Of a DNA stretch of 64,000 nt, positions 31,201 to 37,371 are shown piece after piece (position 1 is the stretch's first letter; every line of letters begins with the position of its first letter). A model generated the notes under the pieces. It did not search any database and was not told where the DNA came from. It saw only the letters and a program-made list of their open reading frames with translations. A program made the position numbers and the translations under genes. Origin of the DNA: an uncultured Proteiniphilum sp. (GTDB lineage Bacteria > Bacteroidota > Bacteroidia > Bacteroidales > Dysgonomonadaceae); NCBI GenBank assembly GCA_927407015.1, contig CAKMJT010000045.1, positions 16,033 to 80,032 on the forward strand, given 5' to 3'.

Positions 31201-31497
31201 GTGGGTACATTCTTCTGCTGCATATCGTAGTAAGAGTTGCCTTTTCAGTCCTCCCTCTTCGGCGGTTCCCCAAAAAGTATTATCCAAGGCAATGGATACC
31301 CCTTGAGGATTTTTTGTTTGCGGGTTTGATAAAAGCAGGATTTTTAATCCTTTTGTGTGTTTCATTTTTTCCCGCAAAAGATAAAAGGCATAGATGCTAA
31401 ACATTCCGGTACTGACAGACACCGAAGTGTTTGAATCTAACCGTTTAGCTATCTCATGCTCAACTGTTCGGCCCTGTTTGTTATCTAATATTTCCAT
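28297..31497 (-). CDS. SNF2-like helicase with degenerate phospholipase-D-like N-terminus
   Basis: A 1066-aa protein. Residues 1-180 resemble a PLDc nuclease-like domain (SVSTGMFSIYAFYLLREKMKHTKG, then KLIFIQNEHDSCVINPGMADFC), but the HxK catalytic motif is altered (GFKLIF), so nuclease activity is doubtful. The rest is an SF2/SNF2 helicase: DSVGLGKTFEA as Walker A (about 265), VIDESHNFRNS (about 355), LMLSATPVNNRMNDL, then CISEGQNLQDCDLLVNYD and RIIQRFGRIDRLGSKN (about 800). It probably translocates on DNA as part of the operon's Mod/Res-like defence. It follows the XRE regulator by 15 bp. Similar PLD-helicase proteins occur beside methylases in DISARM-like and type III-related loci. Confidence 0.82.
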   Translation of the reverse strand: MEILDNKQGRTVEHEIAKRLDSNTSVSVSTGMFSIYAFYLLREKMKHTKGLKILLLSNPQTKNPQGVSIALDNTFWGTAEEGGLKRQLLLRYAAEECTHILERSRIRALRVPNSFGFKLIFIQNEHDSCVINPGMADFCADSLGFINSEKPQLHILHNKKEEVAQYKQMFDGIWSDTSMSKEITKLALDELKKGFKDYSPDAVYYMILHHLFHYSIVDFADDKIFKSRTGFKDKEIWNKLYKFQKDGVMGAIEKIEKYGGCIIADSVGLGKTFEALAVIKYYELRNDRVLVLCPKKLRDNWTVYTQNDKRNILINDRFNYDVLSHTDLTRVRGKSGDIDLATINWSNYDLVVIDESHNFRNSYPSKGEMTRYARMMNEVIKKGVKTKLLMLSATPVNNRMNDLKNQISFITEGDDSVFDEEGIDNISNVMKLAQRQFSDWAKYSDRNINELFDRLDNRYFKLLDMLTIARSRKHIVKYYDSADVGRFPTRLRPINEKTDIDSEQLFPSLRNINNAIRKLNLANFSPISSLKEEKKAEYAAKYDYQLSTGSVFKQSDREKNLVDLMRVNYLKRMESSIYSFYLSIKALLEQVNDNLYKIEHITELSDSSVTIDNIDIEDDESDYLIGNKVKVLLQDIDLVKWRQELEYDRDTLTKLMESAATISTTRDEKLTRLKEVIAHKIENPLNDNNKKVIVFTAFADTATYLYKELSEWILKEYGLYAALIKGSGTNKTNFPGIERKEMNELLTHFSPFSKERHKTFPHAKGEIDLLIATDCISEGQNLQDCDLLVNYDIHWNPVRIIQRFGRIDRLGSKNEQIQLVNFWPNMELNEYINLESRVKGKMVLLDISATGEENLIEMNENDEMTDLEYRRKQLEQLQSTVLDLEDIQGGITITDTNMNDFRMDIMEYEKNHLVDLQNIPLGIHAVVETDDEEIPPGTIFCMRSSVQQKGQSLLAPYYLVYMGEGGEPVLGYMQGKRCLDYLKKLCQGKTEVLAELAQNLKKETKNYANMKAYSSAFQLAIESVIGKSQEVGAASFFSTELVSLNAEGVTSQSDFDIVAFVVVKRK

Positions 31498-31512
31498 ACG
31501 CTTGGTTGCTTG

Positions 31513-31725
31513 CTACTTTTTAGTTGTATGAAGTAACTCTCGAACATCCACATCCAAAGCTTCTGCAATCTGACGAAAAACGTCAATAGAGGGCTGCGCC
31601 TTATTGGAACACCATCTTGAAACAGTTGCTTCATTCTTTCCTATTGCTTCGGCAAGCCAGCGATTTGTTCTATCGTTCTCCGCTAAAACAACCTTAATTC
31701 TATTGATTACTTTTTTATCGGTCAT
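31513..31725 (-). CDS. XRE-family HTH regulator of the defence operon
   Basis: A 70-aa helix-turn-helix protein: RIKVVLAENDRTNRWLAEAI followed by GKNEATVSRWCSNKAQPSIDV and FRQIAEALDVDVRELL, a complete HTH_3 domain and nothing else. It is the first gene of the operon (15 bp before the helicase). A perfect 12-bp palindrome lies 17 bp upstream of its start codon, so it may repress its own operon, as do controller proteins of restriction-modification systems. Timing control of restriction after transfer is inferred from this position. Confidence 0.85.
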   Translation of the reverse strand: MTDKKVINRIKVVLAENDRTNRWLAEAIGKNEATVSRWCSNKAQPSIDVFRQIAEALDVDVRELLHTTKK

Positions 31726-31741
31726 ATTATGATTATTTTCA

Positions 31742-31773
31742 TCAAATATTTGACGCTATTAATCGCAAATATA
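31742..31773 (-). promoter_or_regulatory. Promoter and palindromic operator of the defence operon
   Basis: On the minus strand TATATTTG (31766-31773) matches the -7 consensus TAnnTTTG, 41 bp upstream of the XRE start. Between the promoter and the gene lies the perfect palindrome TCAAATATTTGA (31742-31753), a natural binding site for a dimeric XRE repressor. The -33 element is not clear. Confidence 0.5.
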
Positions 31774-31838
31774 CGGTTTTCATTTAAACTAAACACAGAA
31801 AAAAGACAATAATTTCAATCATAAAATAACGAATCAGA

Positions 31839-32075
31839 GGTGCAAGGTGCAAGTATATCTATATAGATATCTTGCACCTTGCACCAAACTTAAAACATTG
31901 TGATTCAAAATAGTTGTTGATTTGAAAATAAGTTGTAACTTTGAACTTGAATTTTATGACGACAGATTAGTGCCAATAGCAGCCAAGATTGCCAAAAGTA
32001 AAGCAGAAGAAGACGCTAACCTAATTTGTACCCCCATAAAGGTCTTTGAAATAATAAAACACTGAATATTAGTGG
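31839..32075 (+). repeat. Repeat R1: long hairpin plus ~190 bp, related to R2 at 43220
   Basis: It begins with a near-perfect palindrome: GGTGCAAGGTGCAAG (31839-31853) pairs with its exact complement at 31871-31885, and the interior ATATCTATATAGATAT is itself palindromic. The following ~190 bp (including AACTTTGAACTTGA, TTGTACCCCCAT and CACTGAATATTAGTG) align, with divergence, to 43265-43443 in the same orientation. No open frame of note is inside. Function unknown; it may be a non-autonomous element or the end region of an older integrated element. Confidence 0.6.
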
Positions 32076-32250
32076 TCTGACAAATTTAATTCAAAATTAG
32101 TCTGACTGCCAAAATAGGAAGTTTGGAAATACAGTGGTGGAAGCACTTAAATACAGTTAGTTAGGAGTTCCTAACCTAAACTGTACCCCCTAAGAAAAAA
32201 TGAGGGAGTAAGATGCTGAAAGAAAGCAGATTATCTTACAAAGGTGGCTT
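32076..32250. other. Gene-free DNA left of attL
   Basis: No gene is visible. It carries CTAACCTAAACTGTACCCCC at about 32170-32190, similar in style to TGTACCCCC inside R1. A possible short coding remnant (MLKESRLSYKGGFPVHTAKA, starting about 32213) runs across the 15-bp direct repeat and may be the end of a gene truncated by integration. Confidence 0.35.
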
Positions 32251-32265
32251 TCCCGTCCATACCGC
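32251..32265. other. Left attachment-site repeat (attL core)
   Basis: TCCCGTCCATACCGC, identical to 41305-41319. It lies about 200 bp upstream of the integrase start, the usual arrangement for tyrosine-integrase elements. The flanks differ (left GGCTT, right AAAAG here; TTAG and TGGTAG at the other copy). Confidence 0.75.
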
Positions 32266-32294
32266 AAAAGCAGCTTTTTAAAGCTGCTTTTTTT
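32266..32294 (+). terminator. Strong terminator just inside attL
   Basis: AAAGCAGCTTT pairs with AAGCTGCTTT, followed by a T-run. It probably insulates the element from chromosomal transcription coming from the left. Confidence 0.75.
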
Positions 32295-32378
32295 ATTGTA
32301 TTTTGGCGTAAATAGCAGAAAACCCGCTATTTATAAGGGATTACGACTAAAGTAATTTTACCAAGAATAACCGCAAAT

Positions 32379-32400
32379 TTTCTACCCATTTTCTACCCAT
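32379..32400 (+). promoter_or_regulatory. Tandem putative integrase arm sites (left end)
   Basis: TTTCTACCCAT occurs twice back to back (32379-32389 and 32390-32400). TTTCTACCCA also occurs near the right end at 40710-40719 (minus strand) and 41237-41246. Distribution near both ends but not in coding regions is what arm-type integrase sites show. Confidence 0.5.
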
Positions 32401-32450
32401 TTTATTTAACCGTATTTGTTTATCTGAAATATTTATATTTCCTTTGTCAT

Positions 32451-32476
32451 ACCTATTAAAAATTAAATGATTATGG
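32451..32476 (+). repeat. Leader repeat copy 1 before integrase
   Basis: ACCTATTAAAAATTAAATG followed by ATTATGG. A second copy at 34806-34831 is identical over 26 bp and precedes another gene start; a third copy at 35394-35412 shares the first 19 bp. It is a repeated 5' leader/translation-initiation module. Confidence 0.7.
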
Positions 32477-33636
32477 AAGCTACCATGTTCAATGTGGTTT
32501 ATAACCGCAAAAAGAAACTATTATCAAATGGTACGGCGTTGATTCAGGTTGAAGCATATTTAAACTCAAAAAAGAAATATTTTTCAACAAATATTTATCT
32601 GTCACCGGATCAATGGGATAACAAACACAAAAAAATAAAAAACCATCCGAACGCTCTTAAGCTTAACCGGCAAATTTCTGACTTTGTGGCAAAATTACAA
32701 AGCATGGAACTTGATCGGAGAAATGCGGGAAAACCTTTTTCACTTGACATATTGAGTGAATTTATGAAAGGTAAGTTTACCAATTCGTTTACCGAGTTTA
32801 TGGGAAACGAAATAAAAGCTGAAAAAATTGCACCTGCAACAAGAATAGGGCAATTAACTACGCTGAAAGCATTACAATCATTCAAAAAAGAAATATTTTT
32901 TGATGAGCTCACATTTGATTTATTATCAAATTTTGAACGGTTTTTATTTGATAATGGATTAAGTGTTAATACTGTAAATAAATATTTTCGACATATCAGA
33001 AAATTTACCAACCTTGCAATTAATAAGGATCTGTTTGATTTGAATCGTTACCCGTTCCGAAAATTTAAAGCAAAAACAGAATCAACAAGTAGAGAGTACT
33101 TAAGCCCAGAAGAATTAATGAAACTAGAGAAAATTGTTTTGAATCCAAGTCAAAAACACCTACAAAAAACACTTGATATGTTTCTGTTTTCATGTTATAC
33201 CGGTCTAAGATTTAGCGATATAAGTGCATTGAGCCGGAATAACATACAAATTATAGACGGAAATATGTGGATTATAACCACTATGATAAAAACAAATGAG
33301 ATTGTAAGGATCCCTATTTATTTGATGTTTGGTATGAAACCTATAGATATACTAGATAAATACATGGATCCTGAGAGAAAATTTATTTTTGATGATTTGA
33401 CAAACCAATATGTAAACCGTTGCTTAAAGGATTTGGCTGAGATTGCAGGCATAAAAAAGAACGTAACCTTCCATACAGCAAGACACACACAGGCAACATT
33501 TTTACTTTACAAAGGGGTAAATATTACGACGGTACAAAAATTACTAGGACATAAAAAGCTGCAAACAACGCAGATATATAGCAAGGTAATGGACAAAACA
33601 ATTATCAATGAGTTACAAGCTGTAAAATTTGGGTGA
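32467..33636 (+). CDS. Tyrosine integrase of the 9-kb element
   Basis: A 389-aa site-specific recombinase of the Bacteroidota phage/transposon integrase type. It has an N-terminal arm-binding-like beta region (NVVYNRKKKLLSNGTALIQV), a SAM-like core-binding domain (about residues 100-190), and the catalytic domain with Arg I in SCYTGLRFSDISAL, the HxxR box in TFHTARHTQATFLLYKG, and LGHKKLQTTQIYSKV with His and nucleophile Tyr. All catalytic residues are present. The frame opens MIMEAT; the second ATG at 32473 is an alternative start because the same leader with both ATGs precedes another gene. It lies next to attL and probably performs integration and, with helper proteins, excision. Confidence 0.92.
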   Translation: MIMEATMFNVVYNRKKKLLSNGTALIQVEAYLNSKKKYFSTNIYLSPDQWDNKHKKIKNHPNALKLNRQISDFVAKLQSMELDRRNAGKPFSLDILSEFMKGKFTNSFTEFMGNEIKAEKIAPATRIGQLTTLKALQSFKKEIFFDELTFDLLSNFERFLFDNGLSVNTVNKYFRHIRKFTNLAINKDLFDLNRYPFRKFKAKTESTSREYLSPEELMKLEKIVLNPSQKHLQKTLDMFLFSCYTGLRFSDISALSRNNIQIIDGNMWIITTMIKTNEIVRIPIYLMFGMKPIDILDKYMDPERKFIFDDLTNQYVNRCLKDLAEIAGIKKNVTFHTARHTQATFLLYKGVNITTVQKLLGHKKLQTTQIYSKVMDKTIINELQAVKFG

Positions 33637-33691
33637 ACTGTTTAACTTTGTAAGAAATATTTTATTTTGATAATACAATATAAGTAAGAAA

Positions 33692-34378
33692 ATGAGGAAT
33701 ATAACCGTTAAACACTATCTAAATAAAAGAGTAAACCCGGTAATTTTAAATGAGGAATTTCTTTATCCGGTTTACATTCAGATAACAATTAATAGAAAAA
33801 CTACTCAAATGAGGAGTATTTCACTAGGTATGTTTACTGAAAGTGAATTTGATAAATACCAAAAAGGGGATGATTATAAAGGTGAGTTTATAAATGCGGG
33901 AAAGCTAACAAAAGATTTTTTCTCCAAAGAAGTAAGCAGAGTGAAAAAGTCTTTTGAATTTATGGTTAATAAATATGGTGTATCAATTGATAAACAGTTG
34001 TTGTCCAATATGGTAACTTATATTGAACCATTATTTCTTAATTGGACAAAGCCAGTTCTAATTAAAATGTGCTGGGATTATCAAGAAATAATTAAAGAGA
34101 AAGAAATATTATATCGTGCGTTCAACAAGGAAGAAACACTGGTAAAATCAATTGATGATATTAGAAAATCTTTTGAAGTAGATTTAAAACAAAAAATTCC
34201 AAATGATGATTTTTTGTTTTGGAAGAATATAAATAGTTTATTAAGGTATTTAGGATCAGATAGCATTTTTATAGATTTCGCATTTTCATGTAAACAAGAA
34301 ATTGAAAACACTAAAGGTCTCAATGAAAAAGATAAGTTTTTAAAACAGCTTGAGAGTATTTTAATGAGCGAATTGTAA
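33692..34378 (+). CDS. Orphan protein with integrase-like N-terminal domain
   Basis: A 228-aa protein. Its N-terminus (ITVKHYLNKRVNPVILNEEF, then LYPVYIQITINRKTTQMRSISLG) resembles the arm-DNA-binding beta-sheet domain of Bacteroidota integrases, but no catalytic domain with the R-HxxR-Y residues follows; the remainder is helical and Lys-rich. It lies 55 bp after the integrase. I infer a DNA-binding accessory protein that could occupy arm sites, for example as directionality factor or competitor. Alternatively it is an eroded integrase paralogue, but the uninterrupted frame argues against simple decay. Confidence 0.5.
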   Translation: MRNITVKHYLNKRVNPVILNEEFLYPVYIQITINRKTTQMRSISLGMFTESEFDKYQKGDDYKGEFINAGKLTKDFFSKEVSRVKKSFEFMVNKYGVSIDKQLLSNMVTYIEPLFLNWTKPVLIKMCWDYQEIIKEKEILYRAFNKEETLVKSIDDIRKSFEVDLKQKIPNDDFLFWKNINSLLRYLGSDSIFIDFAFSCKQEIENTKGLNEKDKFLKQLESILMSEL

Positions 34379-34404
34379 GACTACAAGAAATAGGTAAATA
34401 AGTT

Positions 34405-34441
34405 TACGTGGATTTTTTTTCAAAAGATTCACGTTTTTTTT
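34405..34441 (+). terminator. Terminator after integrase pair
   Basis: ACGTGGAT pairs imperfectly with GATTCACGT around a T/A-rich loop and is followed by a long T-run. It closes the integrase/arm-protein transcription unit and separates it from the next operator-promoter. Confidence 0.6.
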
Positions 34442-34446
34442 TGCAT

Positions 34447-34492
34447 AATGTTTGGATAATCCAAACATTCGTTATACTTTTGAAAATGTTTG
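34447..34492 (+). promoter_or_regulatory. Operator palindrome and promoter of the small HTH gene
   Basis: AATGTTTGGA and its exact inverse, separated by TAA, form a perfect 10-3-10 palindrome at 34447-34469. TTATACTTTTG follows and fits a Bacteroidota -7 element. A further half site AATGTTTGA lies just downstream at about 34485-34492. The arrangement suggests repression by the adjacent HTH protein. Confidence 0.6.
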
Positions 34493-34520
34493 AGACAACA
34501 AAACAAAATAATTAAAAATT

Positions 34521-34742
34521 ATGGATCTACAAGAAATTAAAAAACAGCTGCCAAGTGGGGCGATAATTGAAATCGCTAAAAGGGCAAATACAGCCCCGTC
34601 AACCGTTTGCCAAGCATTTAAAGGCAAAGTGAATAGTGCAAAAAAAATTGTCATCATGAATGCCACGGCCGAATATTTAAGTGAGTTCAAAGCCCAGGAA
34701 AGAGAAGCGATGGAAGCACTACAAAACGCCATGTCTGTATAA
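34521..34742 (+). CDS. Small HTH repressor-like protein
   Basis: A 73-aa protein almost entirely made of a helix-turn-helix: SGAIIEIAKRANTAPSTVCQ then AFKGKVNSAKKIVIMNATAEYL, like the DNA-binding part of LacI/Cro-type regulators of Bacteroidota elements. A perfect inverted repeat sits upstream of its promoter, so it probably controls itself and the downstream early genes. An overlapping minus-strand open frame has no recognisable content and was discarded. Confidence 0.75.
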   Translation: MDLQEIKKQLPSGAIIEIAKRANTAPSTVCQAFKGKVNSAKKIVIMNATAEYLSEFKAQEREAMEALQNAMSV

Positions 34743-34805
34743 TGTACAGGTATGGAGTTCATGTTTAAATGATGTTTAAATGGTATTTAAATTAAAATGA
34801 TTATA

Positions 34806-34831
34806 ACCTATTAAAAATTAAATGATTATGG
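34806..34831 (+). repeat. Leader repeat copy 2
   Basis: It is identical over 26 bp to 32451-32476 and spans the start codon of the 79-aa gene. Confidence 0.7.
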
Positions 34832-35061
34832 TAACTATTAAAGATGAGAAAAAGTTTATTGAATCTGCAAACAGAGTGTTTAATCAAAATGGAACGCCGA
34901 AAGAATTAGCCAAAGAGTTAGACAATGCCATGTTTGAGATTATGAGGAGTGCGTGTAATAGCGGGGTTGCAGCTGGGGAATATGAGTTTGACATGATTGC
35001 CACTATACGTGATATCAGAGATTTATTTATCGAACTGGATCATAATAACCAAACAAAATAA
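34822..35061 (+). CDS. Small hypothetical protein of the element
   Basis: A 79-aa acidic protein (MVTIKDEKKFIESANRVFNQ, NGTPKELAKELDNAMFEIMR) with no domain I recognise. The frame opens MIMVT; the second ATG at 34828 may be the true start. It is preceded by the second copy of the 26-bp leader found before the integrase and followed after 2 bp by an HTH gene, so the two form an operon. Confidence 0.6.
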   Translation: MIMVTIKDEKKFIESANRVFNQNGTPKELAKELDNAMFEIMRSACNSGVAAGEYEFDMIATIRDIRDLFIELDHNNQTK

Positions 35062-35063
35062 AT

Positions 35064-35351
35064 ATGAACACACAATTAGTGGTGATAACGGTTCCGGCCG
35101 AAGAATGGAACGAGACAAAAGACATGATTAAAAGCCTTTGCAGTGAAGTTGGAAAACTCACTACAACAAAGGATAAAGAACTTCTAACACCGAATGAAGT
35201 TTGTGAACTGCTAAAAATCGGGCGAACTACGTTTCAAAGATATATTTCAAGTGGAATACTGGAGCCTGTAAGGGTTAACAGAAATAAATACAGTAAAATA
35301 TACGTGAAACGTTCAGATATCGAAGCCCTGATAAATGAAGGAAATGAGTAG
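35064..35351 (+). CDS. Excisionase-like HTH protein
   Basis: A 95-aa protein with an HTH_17/MerR-like domain at the C-terminal two thirds: LLTPNEVCELLKIGRTTFQRYI then SSGILEPVRVNRNKYSKIYVKRSDIEALI. This is the usual fold of excisionases/recombination directionality factors in Bacteroidota elements, and this element otherwise has no excisionase candidate apart from the arm-domain protein. It follows the 79-aa gene by 2 bp. Confidence 0.72.
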   Translation: MNTQLVVITVPAEEWNETKDMIKSLCSEVGKLTTTKDKELLTPNEVCELLKIGRTTFQRYISSGILEPVRVNRNKYSKIYVKRSDIEALINEGNE

Positions 35352-35393
35352 TTGCAAAAAAAGAGCGCACCCACTCACGTGGTCACGCCCCAT

Positions 35394-35412
35394 ACCTATT
35401 AAAAATTAAATG
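35394..35412 (+). repeat. Leader repeat copy 3 (partial)
   Basis: ACCTATTAAAAATTAAATG, identical to the first 19 bp of the other two copies, but the ATG is followed at once by CAG TAA, so no protein is made from it. It lies about 70 bp before the start of the 206-aa gene. Confidence 0.65.
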
Positions 35413-35481
35413 CAGTAATTGTGCACTCAATTTTATATACAAAAGTAAGAATAATATTTTAATAATCAAATAAGAGTAAAA

Positions 35482-36102
35482 ATGAAAGAAGCTATTTACA
35501 CAGACAAACAGAGGGTTGAGACCATTAAAAATGTATGCTCATATGCACAAACCACCATGCAGTCAATCTATGACGAACTGGTTAAAACCGGATGTGAGTT
35601 TACAGCCAGGGAAATTTTAGATATCTGGCAGATGCAAGCAGATGAAGATTACATCAAAGGTATGATTGTAAAAAAGAAATTGGAAACAGATCCACCGGTT
35701 ATGTTCGGGATGAAGCTGTCAGAGAACAAATTGTCACAAATGATTGAAGTTGATAATATGGCCGAAATATTGGCCACCTACAAAAAAAAACAATTATACA
35801 TCAATAATGATAGCGCAGCTACTGTAGGATATGCGGATAAATTTCTCTCCATTATTGATGGTGTTGTTTCATTGGCCGTTGATTATGAAACCACAATTGC
35901 AGACGATTGCACGCTGTTTGTAACGACACTAGAACAGCAGGAAAAAGTGACCAAATTAGTAAATATTGCGGAAGCATTGAACGGCCTGGACGGTGTATTA
36001 TTACCGGGATGGCGGGGAGAAATCGAAATAGAGGGACTAAAAGAAGTCAATAAAAAGTATGTGCCTGACATGAAGCAAATAGCGCATATCATGAAAAGAT
36101 AG
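35482..36102 (+). CDS. Hypothetical protein of the element, 206 aa
   Basis: An uninterrupted 206-aa frame (MKEAIYTDKQRVETIKNVCS, then DELVKTGCEFTAREILDIWQ, and a later GLDGVLLPGWRGEIEIEGLK). Mixed helical content, no signal peptide or membrane helix. I do not recognise the family. It is probably expressed with the small protein and rolling-circle initiator that follow in the same direction, so a role in replication or its regulation is conceivable but unproven. Confidence 0.6.
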   Translation: MKEAIYTDKQRVETIKNVCSYAQTTMQSIYDELVKTGCEFTAREILDIWQMQADEDYIKGMIVKKKLETDPPVMFGMKLSENKLSQMIEVDNMAEILATYKKKQLYINNDSAATVGYADKFLSIIDGVVSLAVDYETTIADDCTLFVTTLEQQEKVTKLVNIAEALNGLDGVLLPGWRGEIEIEGLKEVNKKYVPDMKQIAHIMKR

Positions 36103-36137
36103 GATTCTTCTGTATTTGTTTGGTTTATCAAATTTCC

Positions 36138-36160
36138 CCCACCCGGAAACGCCGGGTGGG
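36138..36160 (+). promoter_or_regulatory. GC-rich perfect hairpin upstream of initiator operon
   Basis: CCCACCCGG pairs perfectly with CCGGGTGGG across the loop AAACG. It lies 15 bp before the next start codon and is followed by only TTT, so it could be an attenuator, a translation-blocking hairpin or a structural replication signal rather than a simple terminator. Confidence 0.55.
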
Positions 36161-36175
36161 TTTAACGGTAAAAAT

Positions 36176-36391
36176 ATGGCAAAAAAAATTTACTATGGTG
36201 AAGCTGAAGTTTACAACAAAGCCACCAAAAAAACGGAAATAATACCAGGCTTAATTTTTAAAGAGGGTGATCCCCCGGAAACCAAAAGGAATTATGTACT
36301 AAAAGGTATTGACCCGGGAAAGCGAAACAGTTATCAAATAATTAGGTTTGTGTTTGAAACTGCTAAATGTACTGGGATAACAACATATTAA
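36176..36391 (+). CDS. Small hypothetical protein upstream of Rep
   Basis: A 71-aa protein starting MAKKIYYGEAEVYNKATKKT and continuing GLIFKEGDPPETKRNYVLKG. I choose the ATG at 36176 rather than an in-frame one at 36116, because the GC-rich hairpin lies between them and MAKKIYYGEAE gives a sensible N-terminus. It is predicted soluble and basic. It sits 22 bp before the initiator, so a replication accessory role is possible, such as the small single-strand-binding or copy-control proteins of rolling-circle replicons. The family was not recognised. Confidence 0.55.
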   Translation: MAKKIYYGEAEVYNKATKKTEIIPGLIFKEGDPPETKRNYVLKGIDPGKRNSYQIIRFVFETAKCTGITTY

Positions 36392-36413
36392 AGCACCATT
36401 AAATGAAAGGTAA

Positions 36414-37364
36414 ATGTTTGATAAGATGATATTCATAGAAAGTATTGATATCGAATCAGAGGCAGAACAAATAGCAGAACTGAATAGGTTAGAAAAGTGG
36501 GAGAATGAACAAAGAATAAAATATGAATGCAACGATTCTGCAAAGTTTACCGGTATTTATATCAACATTAGGGAAAACAGAGTGCAAATTAAATGCAGTT
36601 TGCACAAATATTATAATAAGATGGTAACAGGAATTTTGGAAAATGACGGGATGTTTACCATCACAGAAGCCCGGCAGGCATTATACTCACTGTTTAATGA
36701 AATTGGTGTTTATGCAGATCGGGCAATTATAACAAATTATGAAATAGGCATTAATATACCAACAGATTTTGAGCCTATTAAATATATAGAGTTGATGAAC
36801 TGCATTAATACAGGAAGAAATGCGAAAAACAAGAAAGAAATGTTTGTTGATGCCTATTTTCATAAAAATAGACAGAAAACAACAGAAAAGCGCAAAACGA
36901 TAAAGAAAGTGTTTAAAGTTTATGACAAAGGATTTGAAAAAGCTGATAGGAAACGGACTGAATCAATAGAAGAGAATATTTTAAGAATTGAAACAACGTA
37001 TAAACGGCAATATATAAAGGTTGACAATTTTTTCCGGCCTGAAAATATTCAGAGAATAACACATACATTTTTAATGGATTGGGTAAATGTGGAATTTGAA
37101 AGAATGGTTACAGCTGATAAAGGAGTAAAACCAAGCCAAATATTAAACGCAGGGAATATCTTAAAAATTGGCCGTTCTGAATATTTGGAGCAAATAAATA
37201 ATGATCTAAGAAACGGGATTTTAACTAAGAGGCAACACCGAACAAAACGGGAGTTTATCCGTAATTGGGATTGTAATAAACAAAAATACAGGATGGTCCC
37301 AACTGATTACGAAACAGAATACAAAGAGAAAATAAAGCAATTATTCAATATTGCAAAGAAATAA
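36414..37364 (+). CDS. Rolling-circle replication initiator (inovirus/plasmid II/X-like)
   Basis: A 316-aa protein resembling Bacteroidota phage/plasmid replication proteins of the gene II/X (Phage_CRI) type. Recognisable blocks are IKCSLHKYYNKM (family: GSLHKYxN), FTITEARQALYSLFNEIGV, ITNYEIGINI (family: NLEFGVNI), KVFKVYDKGFEK (family: xIKIYDKGxQ) and ILRIETTYKRQ (family: LRIExKxxK). Such enzymes nick one strand and start rolling-circle synthesis through a tyrosine; the candidate Tyr is in VYDKG or YKRQY, which I cannot decide. The frame opens MFDKMIFIES, and the second Met at 36426 is an alternative start. It indicates the element replicates, or once replicated, as circular ssDNA/dsDNA. 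Confidence 0.68.
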   Translation: MFDKMIFIESIDIESEAEQIAELNRLEKWENEQRIKYECNDSAKFTGIYINIRENRVQIKCSLHKYYNKMVTGILENDGMFTITEARQALYSLFNEIGVYADRAIITNYEIGINIPTDFEPIKYIELMNCINTGRNAKNKKEMFVDAYFHKNRQKTTEKRKTIKKVFKVYDKGFEKADRKRTESIEENILRIETTYKRQYIKVDNFFRPENIQRITHTFLMDWVNVEFERMVTADKGVKPSQILNAGNILKIGRSEYLEQINNDLRNGILTKRQHRTKREFIRNWDCNKQKYRMVPTDYETEYKEKIKQLFNIAKK

Positions 37365-37371
37365 AATTGAA

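Noticed and set aside
20829..31497. Classification of the defence locus as BREX or classical DISARM
   Set aside because: There is no PglZ, BrxC or Lon-like gene for BREX, and no separate DUF1998 (DrmB) gene for DISARM; only Mod/Res, DUF4391, PLD-like helicase and AbiE are present.
31839..31885. Hairpin considered as an ordinary terminator
   Set aside because: It has no T-run, a palindromic interior and a diverged partner at 43220, so it is treated as part of a repeat family.
32251..32265. The 15-bp repeat as the 3' end of a tRNA gene
   Set aside because: CCCGTCC resembles a T-stem to acceptor transition, but no D-arm, anticodon arm or TTCGA loop precedes it at either copy, so a tRNA target cannot be claimed from this window.
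34472..34762. Minus-strand 96-codon frame opposite the small HTH gene
   Set aside because: The plus-strand frame encodes a clear HTH and has a promoter and operator; the minus frame would start inside that gene's 3' region and has no recognisable content.
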